From positions 1 through 13,795 of the forward strand of contig JAOZGV010000118.1 of assembly GCA_026015225.1 (NCBI GenBank): DNA of 13,795 bases, given 5' to 3'. The position numbers and the translations under genes are program-made. Source of the DNA: Candidatus Bathyarchaeota archaeon. GTDB lineage: Archaea > Thermoproteota > Bathyarchaeia > 40CM-2-53-6 > RBG-13-38-9. Below, piece by piece: positions 1-7,082 of the stretch; position 1 is the first letter of the stretch, and each line of letters opens with the position of its first letter. Below the pieces are notes generated by a model. The model was not told where the DNA came from. It was given only the letters and a program-made list of their open reading frames with translations, and made no database searches.

Positions 1-1829
1 TATCTTGCACCAGCGCCCCCTCCTCCGAAGCCCCCACCTGCTCCAAATCCACCACCGCCAAATCCTCCAGCACTACTTCTACCCTTGGCTTGACTAAATG
101 GGGTTGCACTTGATATAGGTCTCACAAACAACGGCATTATTGGGATAAATTTTACTTCATCAAGAGGAATTTTCAACTCTTCCATCACTTTTGCAACTTT
201 TTTGCCTACACCAAGCGAAGTACCATAAATAAGCCATACGCCCCACATAGAAAGGTCTTCAGGAGTATATTTTTTTATTAGTGCTAGATCTGAAAGAAAC
301 TTTTTAAAAGAATCCCATTCAAGTTTTTCTCTATATGCCGAGCCTTTCCATTTTCCAAAAAGTGTAGAAGGGAATGCTATAGCTATTATGGATTGAATAG
401 TAATTAAAATTGAAGTGATTCCCGCTTGTTTAAGGACCGAGCTGAAATTTGATAAAACGAAGAAAAGTAAGAAAGAGGCCATCAGCAAGACGATCGATAT
501 CAATAGAAGTGGAACAGGTTTCATTCTCCCATTTATGGTGTAATTTGAGGCCATTTGAGTGTCAGCTCTTCGTGTAACATACGATAGATCGTTCTTCAGT
601 TTTAATAATCTAGGTTCGTATGTTGAACTTGAGGATAATTTCTTTGCTAATTTCTTAGTTTCATTTGTATCAATAATTCCATTTTTAGAAACAGACCTAA
701 GAAAATCAATTACCCTTTGTTCGTAATTATCTAATTTTTCTTGATTCAATATTTGAATTGTTAAACCTTTATTTTTAGTTTTAATATTTATTTTCTTTCT
801 TTTATGTAAATCGAGAAGAGTTGCATAGAAACCATTCTCGTCAAAGTCTATGGCATCGCTTTTAAAGATTAAATTTACAATCCAAGGTTTTATTTTATCG
901 TTAGGTACAAAGCTCAAATACTTTGGTATTGTAAATTTCTTTTCTTTCCCATAAAGTAGATATATTAAGACAAAGATAAATGGGGAAGAAATTGCTAGAA
1001 TTCTGGATATTTGTAGCAAACTTTGAGCTAGATAATATTGAAGTAAATAAACATTATTGGTCTGAATTGTTGGCGTGCTCACATCATCAAATTTCTTTGG
1101 AAATCCGTCAAGAATATTTAAGACGTCTTTTCTAAGTAACATCTCAATTTCTAATAACTTGTTTTTTTCTATGCTCCCTTGAATAATAATTTTGTTCTCT
1201 TGCCTCGATACGCTCAAAGAGGGGGGATGAGTGTAAATCTCAATTATATTATCTGCACCTTCAACAATTATATTGACTTTTTCATACGGTATGTGCTTAT
1301 CAGCAAGTTTCAGATTAAGATGACACATACTGTCATCATATTCAATCGGAGGACGAATTTTAAAAGTATAACTCATATAATATTTTCCAGCATCATACAT
1401 ACCTGGTTTGTAGAATCCTAATTCATTTTTATAAGCTAAAGCGTGTATTTCATTTTGTAATTCGGTTAAATAAGCTCGTTCTCTTTGGTCCTCAATCCAT
1501 GTAATTCCTTGATAATCATTTAAATAAAAAACTAAATTAGAAAAAGAACTATTAGAACGCGATATATATTGTATTGATGGTTGATCAAGTTCTTTCATTG
1601 ACAACGGAGCATCCCAAACTCTGTAGAGCATCCTATACTTATTTGACACTTTGACATTATAGGAATAATTCTCTACTAGCGTCCCATTTAGGTAAAATGT
1701 GGCATCATATCTATCTATCACAACATCATCATCTGTCACAGAAGAAGAGAAATTAATTAGGGTCAGACCTGAAATACCTATCACAAGTGTTAGAAGAGTC
1801 AATAAAATTATTTGCCTTAGTTCGGCCAA
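1..1829 (-). CDS. DUF2207 domain membrane protein (C-terminus at window edge)
   Basis: I read this frame continuously on the minus strand from a TTG at 1829 to base 3: 609 codons without a stop. The final two bases read TA, so the next base could complete a stop. The start is a TTG seven bases after a GAGGG ribosome site that overlaps the lemA stop. Visible parts are an N-terminal hydrophobic helix (about residues 5-24), an extracytoplasmic beta-rich region, a second hydrophobic segment (about 277-293), a cytoplasmic region with NGFYATLLDLHKRKK near 335-350, two more membrane segments (about 437-457 and 470-490), then a W..F..FL motif and a glycine/phenylalanine-rich tail from about residue 587. 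This order and the Gly-rich end are typical of DUF2207 (YciQ-like) proteins, whose biochemical role is unknown. It follows lemA with almost no gap, a common pairing in prokaryotes. Family call is firm; function is not known. Confidence 0.85.
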   Translation of the reverse strand, partial: MAELRQIILLTLLTLVIGISGLTLINFSSSVTDDDVVIDRYDATFYLNGTLVENYSYNVKVSNKYRMLYRVWDAPLSMKELDQPSIQYISRSNSSFSNLVFYLNDYQGITWIEDQRERAYLTELQNEIHALAYKNELGFYKPGMYDAGKYYMSYTFKIRPPIEYDDSMCHLNLKLADKHIPYEKVNIIVEGADNIIEIYTHPPSLSVSRQENKIIIQGSIEKNKLLEIEMLLRKDVLNILDGFPKKFDDVSTPTIQTNNVYLLQYYLAQSLLQISRILAISSPFIFVLIYLLYGKEKKFTIPKYLSFVPNDKIKPWIVNLIFKSDAIDFDENGFYATLLDLHKRKKINIKTKNKGLTIQILNQEKLDNYEQRVIDFLRSVSKNGIIDTNETKKLAKKLSSSSTYEPRLLKLKNDLSYVTRRADTQMASNYTINGRMKPVPLLLISIVLLMASFLLFFVLSNFSSVLKQAGITSILITIQSIIAIAFPSTLFGKWKGSAYREKLEWDSFKKFLSDLALIKKYTPEDLSMWGVWLIYGTSLGVGKKVAKVMEELKIPLDEVKFIPIMPLFVRPISSATPFSQAKGRSSAGGFGGGGFGAGGGFGGGGAGAR

Positions 1830-1839
1830 GATTTTGCCC

Positions 1840-2400
1840 TCAGAATTCAATGCTTGGGCGTCTTTCTACTTCTTCTTCAAATTGCAAATACTCCATTTTA
1901 GTAAGAGCTATTAACCGAGCTACGAACTTTGATGGAATCGTATCCTGCATTATATTGTATTGTTGGACTATGTTGTTGTAAGTATATCTTTGTCTTCCAA
2001 TCTCACCTTCAATATCTTTTACGGAACCCATCAGATTAGTAACTGTATTGGAAGTTTTTAAATCTGGATAACTCTCAGCTACTGCAAGTATGTTCCCCAG
2101 AATACCACGAGATTCTCTATCAACCTCCCTTAAACCTTCAGCGCCCGTTTTGAAAATTCTTGACCTTAAACTTGTAACTTTTTCAAGAACCTCTCTTTCA
2201 AATTTAGCATAGCTTTTTACTGATTCTACTAGTTGTTCGATCATGTCGAGTCTTTTTTTCATTGCCACTCTAACTTGTCCCAAAGCTGCTTCAGCCGAAT
2301 TTTTTAAGGTAAAAAATCTATTGTACGTAAGTATAAAAAACCCAATAAGACCTAACGCAATAACTAATGCTAAAATACCAATAATTAGACCCAATTCCAT
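1840..2400 (-). CDS. lemA: LemA family protein
   Basis: A 186-residue protein, about the usual LemA length. Residues 3-25 form one hydrophobic helix, followed by the TYNRFFTLKNSAEAALGQV segment and the KKRLDMIEQLVESVKSYAKFE stretch split across residues 48-68; these match the LemA signature of a membrane anchor, a YN motif, an R-rich turn, and a VKSYA-like helix. The remainder is predicted helical, as in the LemA coiled-coil fold. The ATG at 2400 has GTGAT six bases upstream and a TATA-like element about 40 bases upstream. The gene ends 10 bases before the start of the DUF2207 gene, so both are very likely one transcript. LemA proteins are membrane-anchored and widespread, and their molecular role is poorly defined. 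Confidence in the family is high. Confidence 0.92.
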   Translation of the reverse strand: MELGLIIGILALVIALGLIGFFILTYNRFFTLKNSAEAALGQVRVAMKKRLDMIEQLVESVKSYAKFEREVLEKVTSLRSRIFKTGAEGLREVDRESRGILGNILAVAESYPDLKTSNTVTNLMGSVKDIEGEIGRQRYTYNNIVQQYNIMQDTIPSKFVARLIALTKMEYLQFEEEVERRPSIEF

Positions 2401-2435
2401 AACTTATCACATTCAAACATTATCATATCACATAT

Positions 2436-2447
2436 TGTTTAAATTTT
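2436..2447 (-). promoter_or_regulatory. TATA-like element for lemA-DUF2207
   Basis: On the minus strand this reads AAATTTAAACAA, centred about 40 bases before the lemA ATG, which predicts a transcript start near 2412-2415 and a leader of about 12 bases. It is preceded by an A/T-rich stretch. The call is by eye and the local AT content is high, so a chance match is possible. Confidence 0.35.
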
Positions 2448-2560
2448 TTATTATTTTTTTAATAAAATTTAAAACAAACACGTGCATGCGAAAGGAGTAT
2501 GAAATAAGCGTAGCGTGTGATAAAAGAATTCCTATTGTTATAGCCTAATTTTAGTGCGCG

Positions 2561-2572
2561 CGCTATATTTCT
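2561..2572 (+). promoter_or_regulatory. TATA-like element for the OsmC gene
   Basis: CGCTATATTTCT, centred about 33 bases before the ATG at 2600. Archaeal initiation about 26 bases downstream of the TATA centre would give a transcript beginning only some 5-8 bases before the ATG, so the mRNA is probably near-leaderless. This agrees with the absence of a good ribosome site before the ATG. The GCGCGCGC run abuts the upstream edge where a BRE would lie. Confidence 0.4.
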
Positions 2573-2599
2573 ATACCACGCTAATATATAGACGAGAAT

Positions 2600-3001
2600 A
2601 TGAAGCGAGAAATGATAATAACGCTCCAAGGTGGCCTTAAGGTCGATGCAGAATACAAAAGTTTCACCATCAAAACGGACCAACCGAAACATCAAGACGG
2701 GAAAGCCTCAGCTCCTGCTCCTTTTGACCTGTTCCTTGCTTCCATCGGGACCTGTGCAGGAATCTATATTGTATTTTTCTGTAAGGAAAGAAAAATTCCA
2801 TATGAAAACATCAGAATGGTCATGAGAACAGAGAGAAACATAGACCCAAAAACCATCGATAGATTCATACTAGATATCCAGCTCCCCACCGATTTCCCGG
2901 ACAATTATAGGAACGCCCTCATTAGAGCGGTCAATCTTTGCAGTGTCAAAAAAACCATAGAAGCTAAGCCCAAGTTCGTAATCACCACCTTGAAGCCTTG
3001 A
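2600..3001 (+). CDS. OsmC family protein (thiol peroxidase-like)
   Basis: A 133-residue protein with the OsmC hallmarks: PAPFDLFLASIGTC around residues 39-52, in which Cys52 is the candidate peroxidatic cysteine on the long central helix, a second cysteine (Cys61) in the same helix, and Cys114 in NLCSVKKT, the candidate resolving cysteine. Length and strand pattern match compact OsmC/YhfA-like members. OsmC proteins reduce organic hydroperoxides with thiol donors in the cytosol; some YhfA-like members have no proven substrate. The gene stands alone between two minus-strand genes. By hand count, 2641-3000 has 155 G/C in 360 bases (43%), against 29% in a 300-base sample of the neighbouring glycosyltransferase gene (3541-3840), and it uses many C-ending codons. 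That suggests a different history or stronger codon selection. No strong ribosome site precedes the ATG. Confidence 0.88.
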   Translation: MKREMIITLQGGLKVDAEYKSFTIKTDQPKHQDGKASAPAPFDLFLASIGTCAGIYIVFFCKERKIPYENIRMVMRTERNIDPKTIDRFILDIQLPTDFPDNYRNALIRAVNLCSVKKTIEAKPKFVITTLKP

Positions 3002-3029
3002 GGGACTCCTAACTAACTGTGGAGTACCT
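3001..3029 (+). terminator. Hairpin directly after the OsmC stop
   Basis: AGGGACTCC (3001-3009) pairs with GGAGTACCT (3021-3029) in eight of nine positions around an 11-base loop, starting on the last base of the stop codon and followed by only a short TTT. It may help 3' end formation or protect the mRNA. Archaeal termination relies mainly on T-tracts, and none is strong here, so the terminator label is tentative. Confidence 0.3.
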
Positions 3030-3064
3030 TTAAAATCTGACAAGATGTATAGCAGCGCGCGCTT

Positions 3065-3077
3065 ACACTACTAGTGT
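3065..3077. repeat. Perfect short palindrome ACACTA-C-TAGTGT
   Basis: Six-base arms around a single central C, lying between the convergent OsmC and glycosyltransferase genes, two bases from the GCGCGCGCT motif at 3055-3063. It is 13 bases before the end of the glycosyltransferase gene (stop 3090-3092, minus strand), so on either strand it is in a 3' region. It may be a small hairpin or a protein site; nothing decides between these. Confidence 0.35.
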
Positions 3078-3089
3078 ATGTAATAATTT

Positions 3090-4172
3090 TTAATCGGTCA
3101 ATATTAGTTGTTTAATTATTATAAAAAGTCCATAACTAATGATGATCAATAATGCCGGAATCGATGGAAGAAGATAAAAAATATATTGAGTTTTTCTTGG
3201 TAAGAGCATAAAAGGCACATATGTTGAAAGCCACCATATAATAGGCAAGATATAAGATTTATCGAATTCTTTTTTTCTATATTCATATAGCATGTATATT
3301 GAAAAAGGAATTGCAAGTGGATAAAGAAAGGGATTAGAAGATACCAATACAGGATTTTCACCATTAGCTACAGGGAATGGTGTAATTCCAAATAACCAAC
3401 CAAAAGGTCCAGATGCAGCTGGATGTTCTGCTTCTAACGTCGCATGCCAATTAAAGACAAAGAACATTTCAGTTATCCATTCACTTAAGCCTTTGTTCAG
3501 TATAATTGGAATATATAGTAAAAATACAATCATTATTGGTATTATGATCAATTTTGCTATTTGATTGAATTTTTTTGAAATAACAAGATATACAATCGCA
3601 CCAATTATTGCGAATGCTCCTACAAATTTTATTGCGCATGAGAGACCAAACGCTATTGCAGAAAGCTCATATTTTTTCCAATATAACATCATAAAACCCA
3701 ATAAAATAAAAAACATAAGGGGAATATCCAGCATAGCCAATTCGGACATTTTATAAGCCATTGGATCTATTAGAAGAAAAAAACTAGCGAATATACCTAT
3801 TATATTTCCATAAATTTCTCTACCCAAAATATATACTATGGGGACTGCTAAACTTCCAAGAAATACAGAAAAGAAACGCCATCCCAAAGGATTGTCTCCA
3901 AAAAATGATATGGTTAATGCGAATAGATATTTTCCAAAGGGAGGATGAACATAATTCGGATCCTCCCCGGATTCAAGAATTGATAGAGAAGCAGGTACAT
4001 AATATGTTTCATCAGAGATTGGAATAGATGGCCAAATAAAGGCAGGAGTTCTTATAACGAAGGAGATTACAAACAGCAGTATAGAAAAATAAAGAGAGTT
4101 GTTCCAAATTTTTAAAAGGATGCCATATAATGATTTGACCAATTTAATTAAGATTTCCAAAGAAATCGACAT
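3090..4172 (-). CDS. PMT-family (GT39-like) membrane glycosyltransferase
   Basis: A 360-residue polytopic membrane protein, with about eight or more hydrophobic segments. The first loop contains SDETYY (Asp54-Glu55), the DE motif typical of GT-C glycosyltransferases of the PMT/ArnT group. It is followed by HPPFGK (76-81), GDNPLGWR (92-99) and AMLDIPL (146-152), all classic protein O-mannosyltransferase (PMT) signatures. The enzyme probably moves a sugar from a polyprenyl-phosphate donor to an acceptor on the outer side of the membrane. It lacks a C-terminal MIR region and is much shorter than eukaryotic PMTs, as usual for archaeal members. The acceptor (protein or lipid) cannot be read from sequence. 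The ATG at 4172 has no clear ribosome site. The gene follows the PPC protein by 73 bases, and a T-tract lies between them, so co-transcription is uncertain. Confidence 0.85.
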   Translation of the reverse strand: MSISLEILIKLVKSLYGILLKIWNNSLYFSILLFVISFVIRTPAFIWPSIPISDETYYVPASLSILESGEDPNYVHPPFGKYLFALTISFFGDNPLGWRFFSVFLGSLAVPIVYILGREIYGNIIGIFASFFLLIDPMAYKMSELAMLDIPLMFFILLGFMMLYWKKYELSAIAFGLSCAIKFVGAFAIIGAIVYLVISKKFNQIAKLIIIPIMIVFLLYIPIILNKGLSEWITEMFFVFNWHATLEAEHPAASGPFGWLFGITPFPVANGENPVLVSSNPFLYPLAIPFSIYMLYEYRKKEFDKSYILPIIWWLSTYVPFMLLPRKTQYIFYLLPSIPALLIIISYGLFIIIKQLILTD

Positions 4173-4179
4173 TTAAAAT

Positions 4180-4186
4180 AAAAAAA
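4180..4186 (-). terminator. T-tract after the PPC gene
   Basis: On the minus strand this is a run of seven T residues, preceded by CC and followed by ATTTT, located about 60 bases after the stop of the PPC gene and just before the glycosyltransferase ATG. Such T-tracts are the usual archaeal termination signal, so this may end or attenuate the PPC transcript. Confidence 0.4.
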
Positions 4187-4245
4187 GGAATATGTGTTTG
4201 AGTTTATTATTTGAAAATCTTCTAAATTACTTGATCTTCAAATAA

Positions 4246-4770
4246 TTAGTCTTCTGTTTTTTCATAGTCTAGACGAGTTGGAATTTCTGTTTCATCATCG
4301 TATTTTCTTGTAATATTAACGCCCTTAAGTTCCATTATCATTATATCCATAGTAGCTAATATCGGATTTTTATCAGTACCCACACCGAAGTCACCGCCAA
4401 TAACAAAATCTGGTTTCGGTTTGCCATTCTCGACTGAGGTTCTGTTCAAAAGACCGTGTAAGTGTATTGCTCTATTTCCGTCTTCTAACTCGCAGATTAA
4501 TCCTTGTCCTCCCAAGAATTCAATAGGTCCGTCCATTTCATAGGGATCACCATACGCAGAACCGAGCTTCAAAGCTTCATTAGGGATTAAGAATTTGAAT
4601 GCTGTCCTTCTTAGACTTCCGATACAACATGTGATTACTCCGTTCTTGATTCTATAATCTTCACAGATTTTATGCAGACCACCCATTAGGTCTGTTCCTG
4701 GTTTTAGACGTGCTTGGATTATTCTACCAAATTTAGCTTCGGAACCTGCATAACGTATTTCTTCACTCAT
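4246..4770 (-). CDS. PPC/DUF296 domain protein
   Basis: A 174-residue single-domain protein. The sequence pattern RLKPGTDLMGGL (21-32), GVITCCIGSLRR (44-55), AIHLHGLL (101-108), VIGGDFG (123-129) and the ATMDIMIMELKG strand (139-150) is that of the PPC (plants and prokaryotes conserved, DUF296) domain, which forms trimers. His103 and His105 correspond to the HxH metal-site pair seen in many prokaryotic members. The third ligand position, usually GGH, reads GGD here (Asp127). Prokaryotic PPC proteins are only sparsely characterised and have been called DNA-binding mainly by analogy to plant AHL proteins. The ATG at 4770 has AGGTG seven bases upstream, a strong start. It has its own TATA-like element, so it is probably not part of the AOR transcript. 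A regulatory or small-molecule role is possible; neither is shown. Confidence 0.85.
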   Translation of the reverse strand: MSEEIRYAGSEAKFGRIIQARLKPGTDLMGGLHKICEDYRIKNGVITCCIGSLRRTAFKFLIPNEALKLGSAYGDPYEMDGPIEFLGGQGLICELEDGNRAIHLHGLLNRTSVENGKPKPDFVIGGDFGVGTDKNPILATMDIMIMELKGVNITRKYDDETEIPTRLDYEKTED

Positions 4771-4808
4771 AATAATACACCTGGTTATAAGATAAGCATC
4801 TGGTCACT

Positions 4809-4820
4809 AATTTAAAAGTT
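4809..4820 (-). promoter_or_regulatory. TATA-like element for the PPC gene
   Basis: The minus strand reads AACTTTTAAATT, centred about 44 bases before the ATG at 4770, with AAAA just upstream as a BRE-like patch. It predicts a transcript start near 4788 and a leader of about 18 bases that contains the AGGTG ribosome site. Confidence 0.4.
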
Positions 4821-4877
4821 TTTGACCGACATCGAAAGGATAATTTCAAGAATAATCATTCTAAAAATATTTCAAAT

Positions 4878-4890
4878 AAAAAGAAAAAAA
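4878..4890 (-). terminator. T-tract terminator of the AOR operon
   Basis: On the minus strand TTTTTTTCTTTTT begins about 14 bases after the stop of the AOR gene. A long T-tract without a hairpin is the normal archaeal intrinsic terminator. Its position, followed by a fresh promoter for the PPC gene, marks the end of the AOR operon. Confidence 0.65.
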
Positions 4891-4904
4891 TGGGTTTATT
4901 TATG

Positions 4905-6770
4905 TTACTTATAAAAGTCCTTAGCCTCTTGATTTAGACCAAGTTCTTCAAATTTTTGTTTTGTTGGCACACCTGTTTTTTTGTCCCAGCCTCGAATTTC
5001 GTAATATTCGTCTTTCAACTTTTCTAGCTCTCCGCTCGGATAATACATACCTTTTGATGGTCCTTCTGGTATGGGTTCGGTCATGAATCGAATTGAAAGT
5101 ACGTCTGATTCTCGGTTCATGCCTTCCCTGCAATTGAATGCTCTTTCGAGGTTTACTATCCTTTCTGCGCATAATGCCAATTCTTCTAGTGATAAATTCA
5201 TGCCAGTTACAATATTTATTGTGTTCAGATGTTCAACTGATATTTCCCATAATCCGTAAATGCCTTCTGTCATTCTGCAGACACACATTGCGTCTTGCAT
5301 AGTCGTAGTGTGTTGCGTCCCAATTGCATAAGCGGGTTTGCCTTCAGTAGTAAATCTATCGGTAGGTGATTTACCAATTCTCTCTCCGGTAGGTCTAGCG
5401 TCCTGGTGAGAACCACCTCTAGTGCCCGTTGCAACCCCTATTCCAAATCCTTTCATGCCTCTAGGCGAGTGCCCTGCCATTTCTAGTCCTTTAATAGCTG
5501 AAGAAAATTTCTCAGCTCCTTTTCCTATTTTTATAGCTGCTCTATCTGTTCCTTCAGCCATCAGATCACCTATTCCTTCTCTCTTGCCTATTTTGTGTAT
5601 CATCTCAATAAGTGCTGAGTCGTTGCCAAATGTCATATCAATTCCATCAACATCATCTTTGGATAAAATACCTTCTTTATAACATTCCATTGCAAAAGCT
5701 GTAACAGCGCCTGCTGAAATTGTATCAATACCATATTCATCACTCAATAGATCTGCTTTAGCAATGGCTTCTAGAGAAGGGATTCCACACATCGATCCAA
5801 ATGCAAATATAGTTTCATATTCAGGTCCTTCGTCAAATGTTCCAGCATAAGGCCCATCTCTAACGTAGGACATCTTTGTACATCTTATTGGACATGCGAA
5901 GCAACCTCTATCTCTTACGACCATATTCTTACGCATTACGTCGCCACTTATTTTCTCAGCTTTATCGAAGACTTCGGTCTGCCAATTGTTGGTCCCAAGG
6001 ATTCCAAGTTGATTTTGTACTGTAGTTACCCCTGGAGTTCCTAATTTTGGAAGAGCTTGACCGGTTCCAGGATTGCTGATTATCTTTCCATATAGTTCTG
6101 TTAAATATTTTTCAAAAGCATCAATATCAGGGACGTTAACGTCTTGGGAGCCTCTAACAGATATCGCTTTTAATTTTTTCGAGCCTAAAACAGCACCTAC
6201 GCCTCCTCTACCTGCAGCCCTAGCTCCCCAAATGACAGCAGCAAATTTTACTAATTTTTCTCCACCAGGACCTATGCATGTGATTTGAATTTTTGGATCT
6301 CCTATTTCCTTTCGTAATATTTCTTGTGTTTCAAAAGTCATTTTTCCCCATAAATGTGATGCATCCTTAAATTCGATATCATCATCATTAACAGTTACGT
6401 ATGTAGGTTCCTTAGCTTGGCCCTCGACAATTATTCCGTCATACCCTGCATATTTTAATTCTGGTCCAAAACATCCTCCACCATAAGAATCGAAGAAACC
6501 TCCAGTCGCCGGTGATTTCGAAGCTACTACATTTCTACCTGCTGTCGGAATTATCGTGCCTTGAATTGGACCATTAGCAAATACAACTTTGTTTTCCGGA
6601 CCCAAAGGATCAATTCCAGCTTTTAACTCATCATAGAGTATCTTTACTGCGAATCCGTTTCCACCAATAAGCATTCTAGCCATTTCTTTAGTTAATGGTA
6701 AAGTTGTTGCTTTTTTATCGGTTAGATTCAATCGAAGAAATTTGCCTGCGTATCCACCATATTCAAACAT
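4905..6770 (-). CDS. aor: Tungsten-dependent aldehyde:ferredoxin oxidoreductase
   Basis: A 621-residue protein of full AOR length. The N-terminal domain holds AGRNVVASKSPATGGF (77-92) and SYGGGCFGPELKYAGYDG (95-112), the tungstopterin-binding signature. Cys290, Cys293 and Cys297 (CFACPIRC) plus Cys498 match the four [4Fe-4S] ligands of Pyrococcus AOR. The pterin motif DXXGxC/D appears as DEYGID (344-349) and, in altered form, as DAMCVC (493-498), where Cys replaces the Gly. EGPEYE (314-319) and His455 lie where the catalytic Glu and His of the Pyrococcus enzyme are expected, by motif position. The enzyme oxidises an aldehyde to its acid and reduces ferredoxin in the cytosol; substrate range cannot be read directly. 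It is the last gene of a five-gene operon, three bases after the MoaD-like stop, with a GGAGGT site inside that gene's end. It may be a glyceraldehyde-oxidising type given the glycerate kinase nearby (inference). Confidence 0.95.
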   Translation of the reverse strand: MFEYGGYAGKFLRLNLTDKKATTLPLTKEMARMLIGGNGFAVKILYDELKAGIDPLGPENKVVFANGPIQGTIIPTAGRNVVASKSPATGGFFDSYGGGCFGPELKYAGYDGIIVEGQAKEPTYVTVNDDDIEFKDASHLWGKMTFETQEILRKEIGDPKIQITCIGPGGEKLVKFAAVIWGARAAGRGGVGAVLGSKKLKAISVRGSQDVNVPDIDAFEKYLTELYGKIISNPGTGQALPKLGTPGVTTVQNQLGILGTNNWQTEVFDKAEKISGDVMRKNMVVRDRGCFACPIRCTKMSYVRDGPYAGTFDEGPEYETIFAFGSMCGIPSLEAIAKADLLSDEYGIDTISAGAVTAFAMECYKEGILSKDDVDGIDMTFGNDSALIEMIHKIGKREGIGDLMAEGTDRAAIKIGKGAEKFSSAIKGLEMAGHSPRGMKGFGIGVATGTRGGSHQDARPTGERIGKSPTDRFTTEGKPAYAIGTQHTTTMQDAMCVCRMTEGIYGLWEISVEHLNTINIVTGMNLSLEELALCAERIVNLERAFNCREGMNRESDVLSIRFMTEPIPEGPSKGMYYPSGELEKLKDEYYEIRGWDKKTGVPTKQKFEELGLNQEAKDFYK

Positions 6771-6773
6771 TTT

Positions 6774-7070
6774 TTATTTTATACCTCCACCAATAGGATC
6801 TAAAAGAGAAATTTCATCTCCATCCATTACTATTGTGCTTAAATCTCCTTTAACGCTGCTAATCTCTTTTCTCCCTATCATAATCAGGAAAGGCGCAAAT
6901 TCTCCAGTACTTGTGTCTTTTAAGTTCTTTTCGAAATCTGGTCCGAACGTCTTTATTGTCATTTCCAATACATCTTTAATTGAAGATTTTTCACCGATTT
7001 CTATAGCAATTTCATTTGTTCCAGCTGCTTGTCGAAGATGAGCAAAAAGTTTTACTTTTACCTTTCCCAA
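6774..7070 (-). CDS. MoaD/ThiS-like ubiquitin-fold sulfur carrier
   Basis: A 98-residue beta-grasp protein: KVKVKLFAHLRQAAG at the start, a central helix region (IKDVLEMTIKTFG, 31-43), IMIGRKEI, then the DGDEISLLDPIGGG end typical of MoaD. MoaD carries sulfur as a C-terminal thiocarboxylate for molybdopterin/tungstopterin synthesis; copies next to AOR genes are common and are thought to serve that enzyme. Here the glycine run is followed by Ile-Lys before the stop, so the usual terminal GG is not exposed unless two residues are removed. The start is TTG at 7070, chosen because the homologous first strand begins there. GGGGA overlaps the upstream TAG stop and serves as ribosome site. The gap to the preceding Fe-S gene is 12 bases. 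Confidence 0.9.
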   Translation of the reverse strand: MGKVKVKLFAHLRQAAGTNEIAIEIGEKSSIKDVLEMTIKTFGPDFEKNLKDTSTGEFAPFLIMIGRKEISSVKGDLSTIVMDGDEISLLDPIGGGIK

Positions 7071-7082
7071 TCGAGATATCCC

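Larger units (their letters stand above)
2401..2599. other. Divergent intergenic region lemA / osmC
   Basis: This 199-base gap holds the divergent promoters of lemA (minus) and the OsmC gene (plus). The lemA side is almost pure A/T. From about 2478 the composition changes to a mixed stretch with CACGTG, GCATGC and GCGTAGCGTG words, then the GCGCGCGCT motif at 2556-2564. A 20-codon reading frame (ATG 2486 to TAA 2548) lies here after a weak upstream context; I do not see support for it being a gene. No tRNA-like or other RNA fold was recognised. Confidence 0.5.

Noticed and set aside
1..70. Glycine-codon-rich repeat at the left edge as a DNA repeat element
   Set aside because: Read on the minus strand it is the Gly/Phe-rich tail expected at the C-terminus of DUF2207 proteins, so it is coding, not a separate repeat.
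203..211. Loss of the Schiff-base lysine in FBP aldolase/phosphatase (residues 203-211, RYIISKIER)
   Set aside because: I first took this segment for the Tyr-x-x-Lys site. The correct site is YVGKDD at residues 232-237, which is intact and agrees with a constant offset of three from characterised enzymes. The coordinates given here are residue numbers within that protein.
2486..2548. Possible 20-residue leader peptide upstream of the OsmC gene (starts MRKEYEISVACDK)
   Set aside because: It has no clear promoter or ribosome site, no regulatory codon run, and stops before the OsmC TATA element, so it would not lie on the predicted OsmC transcript.
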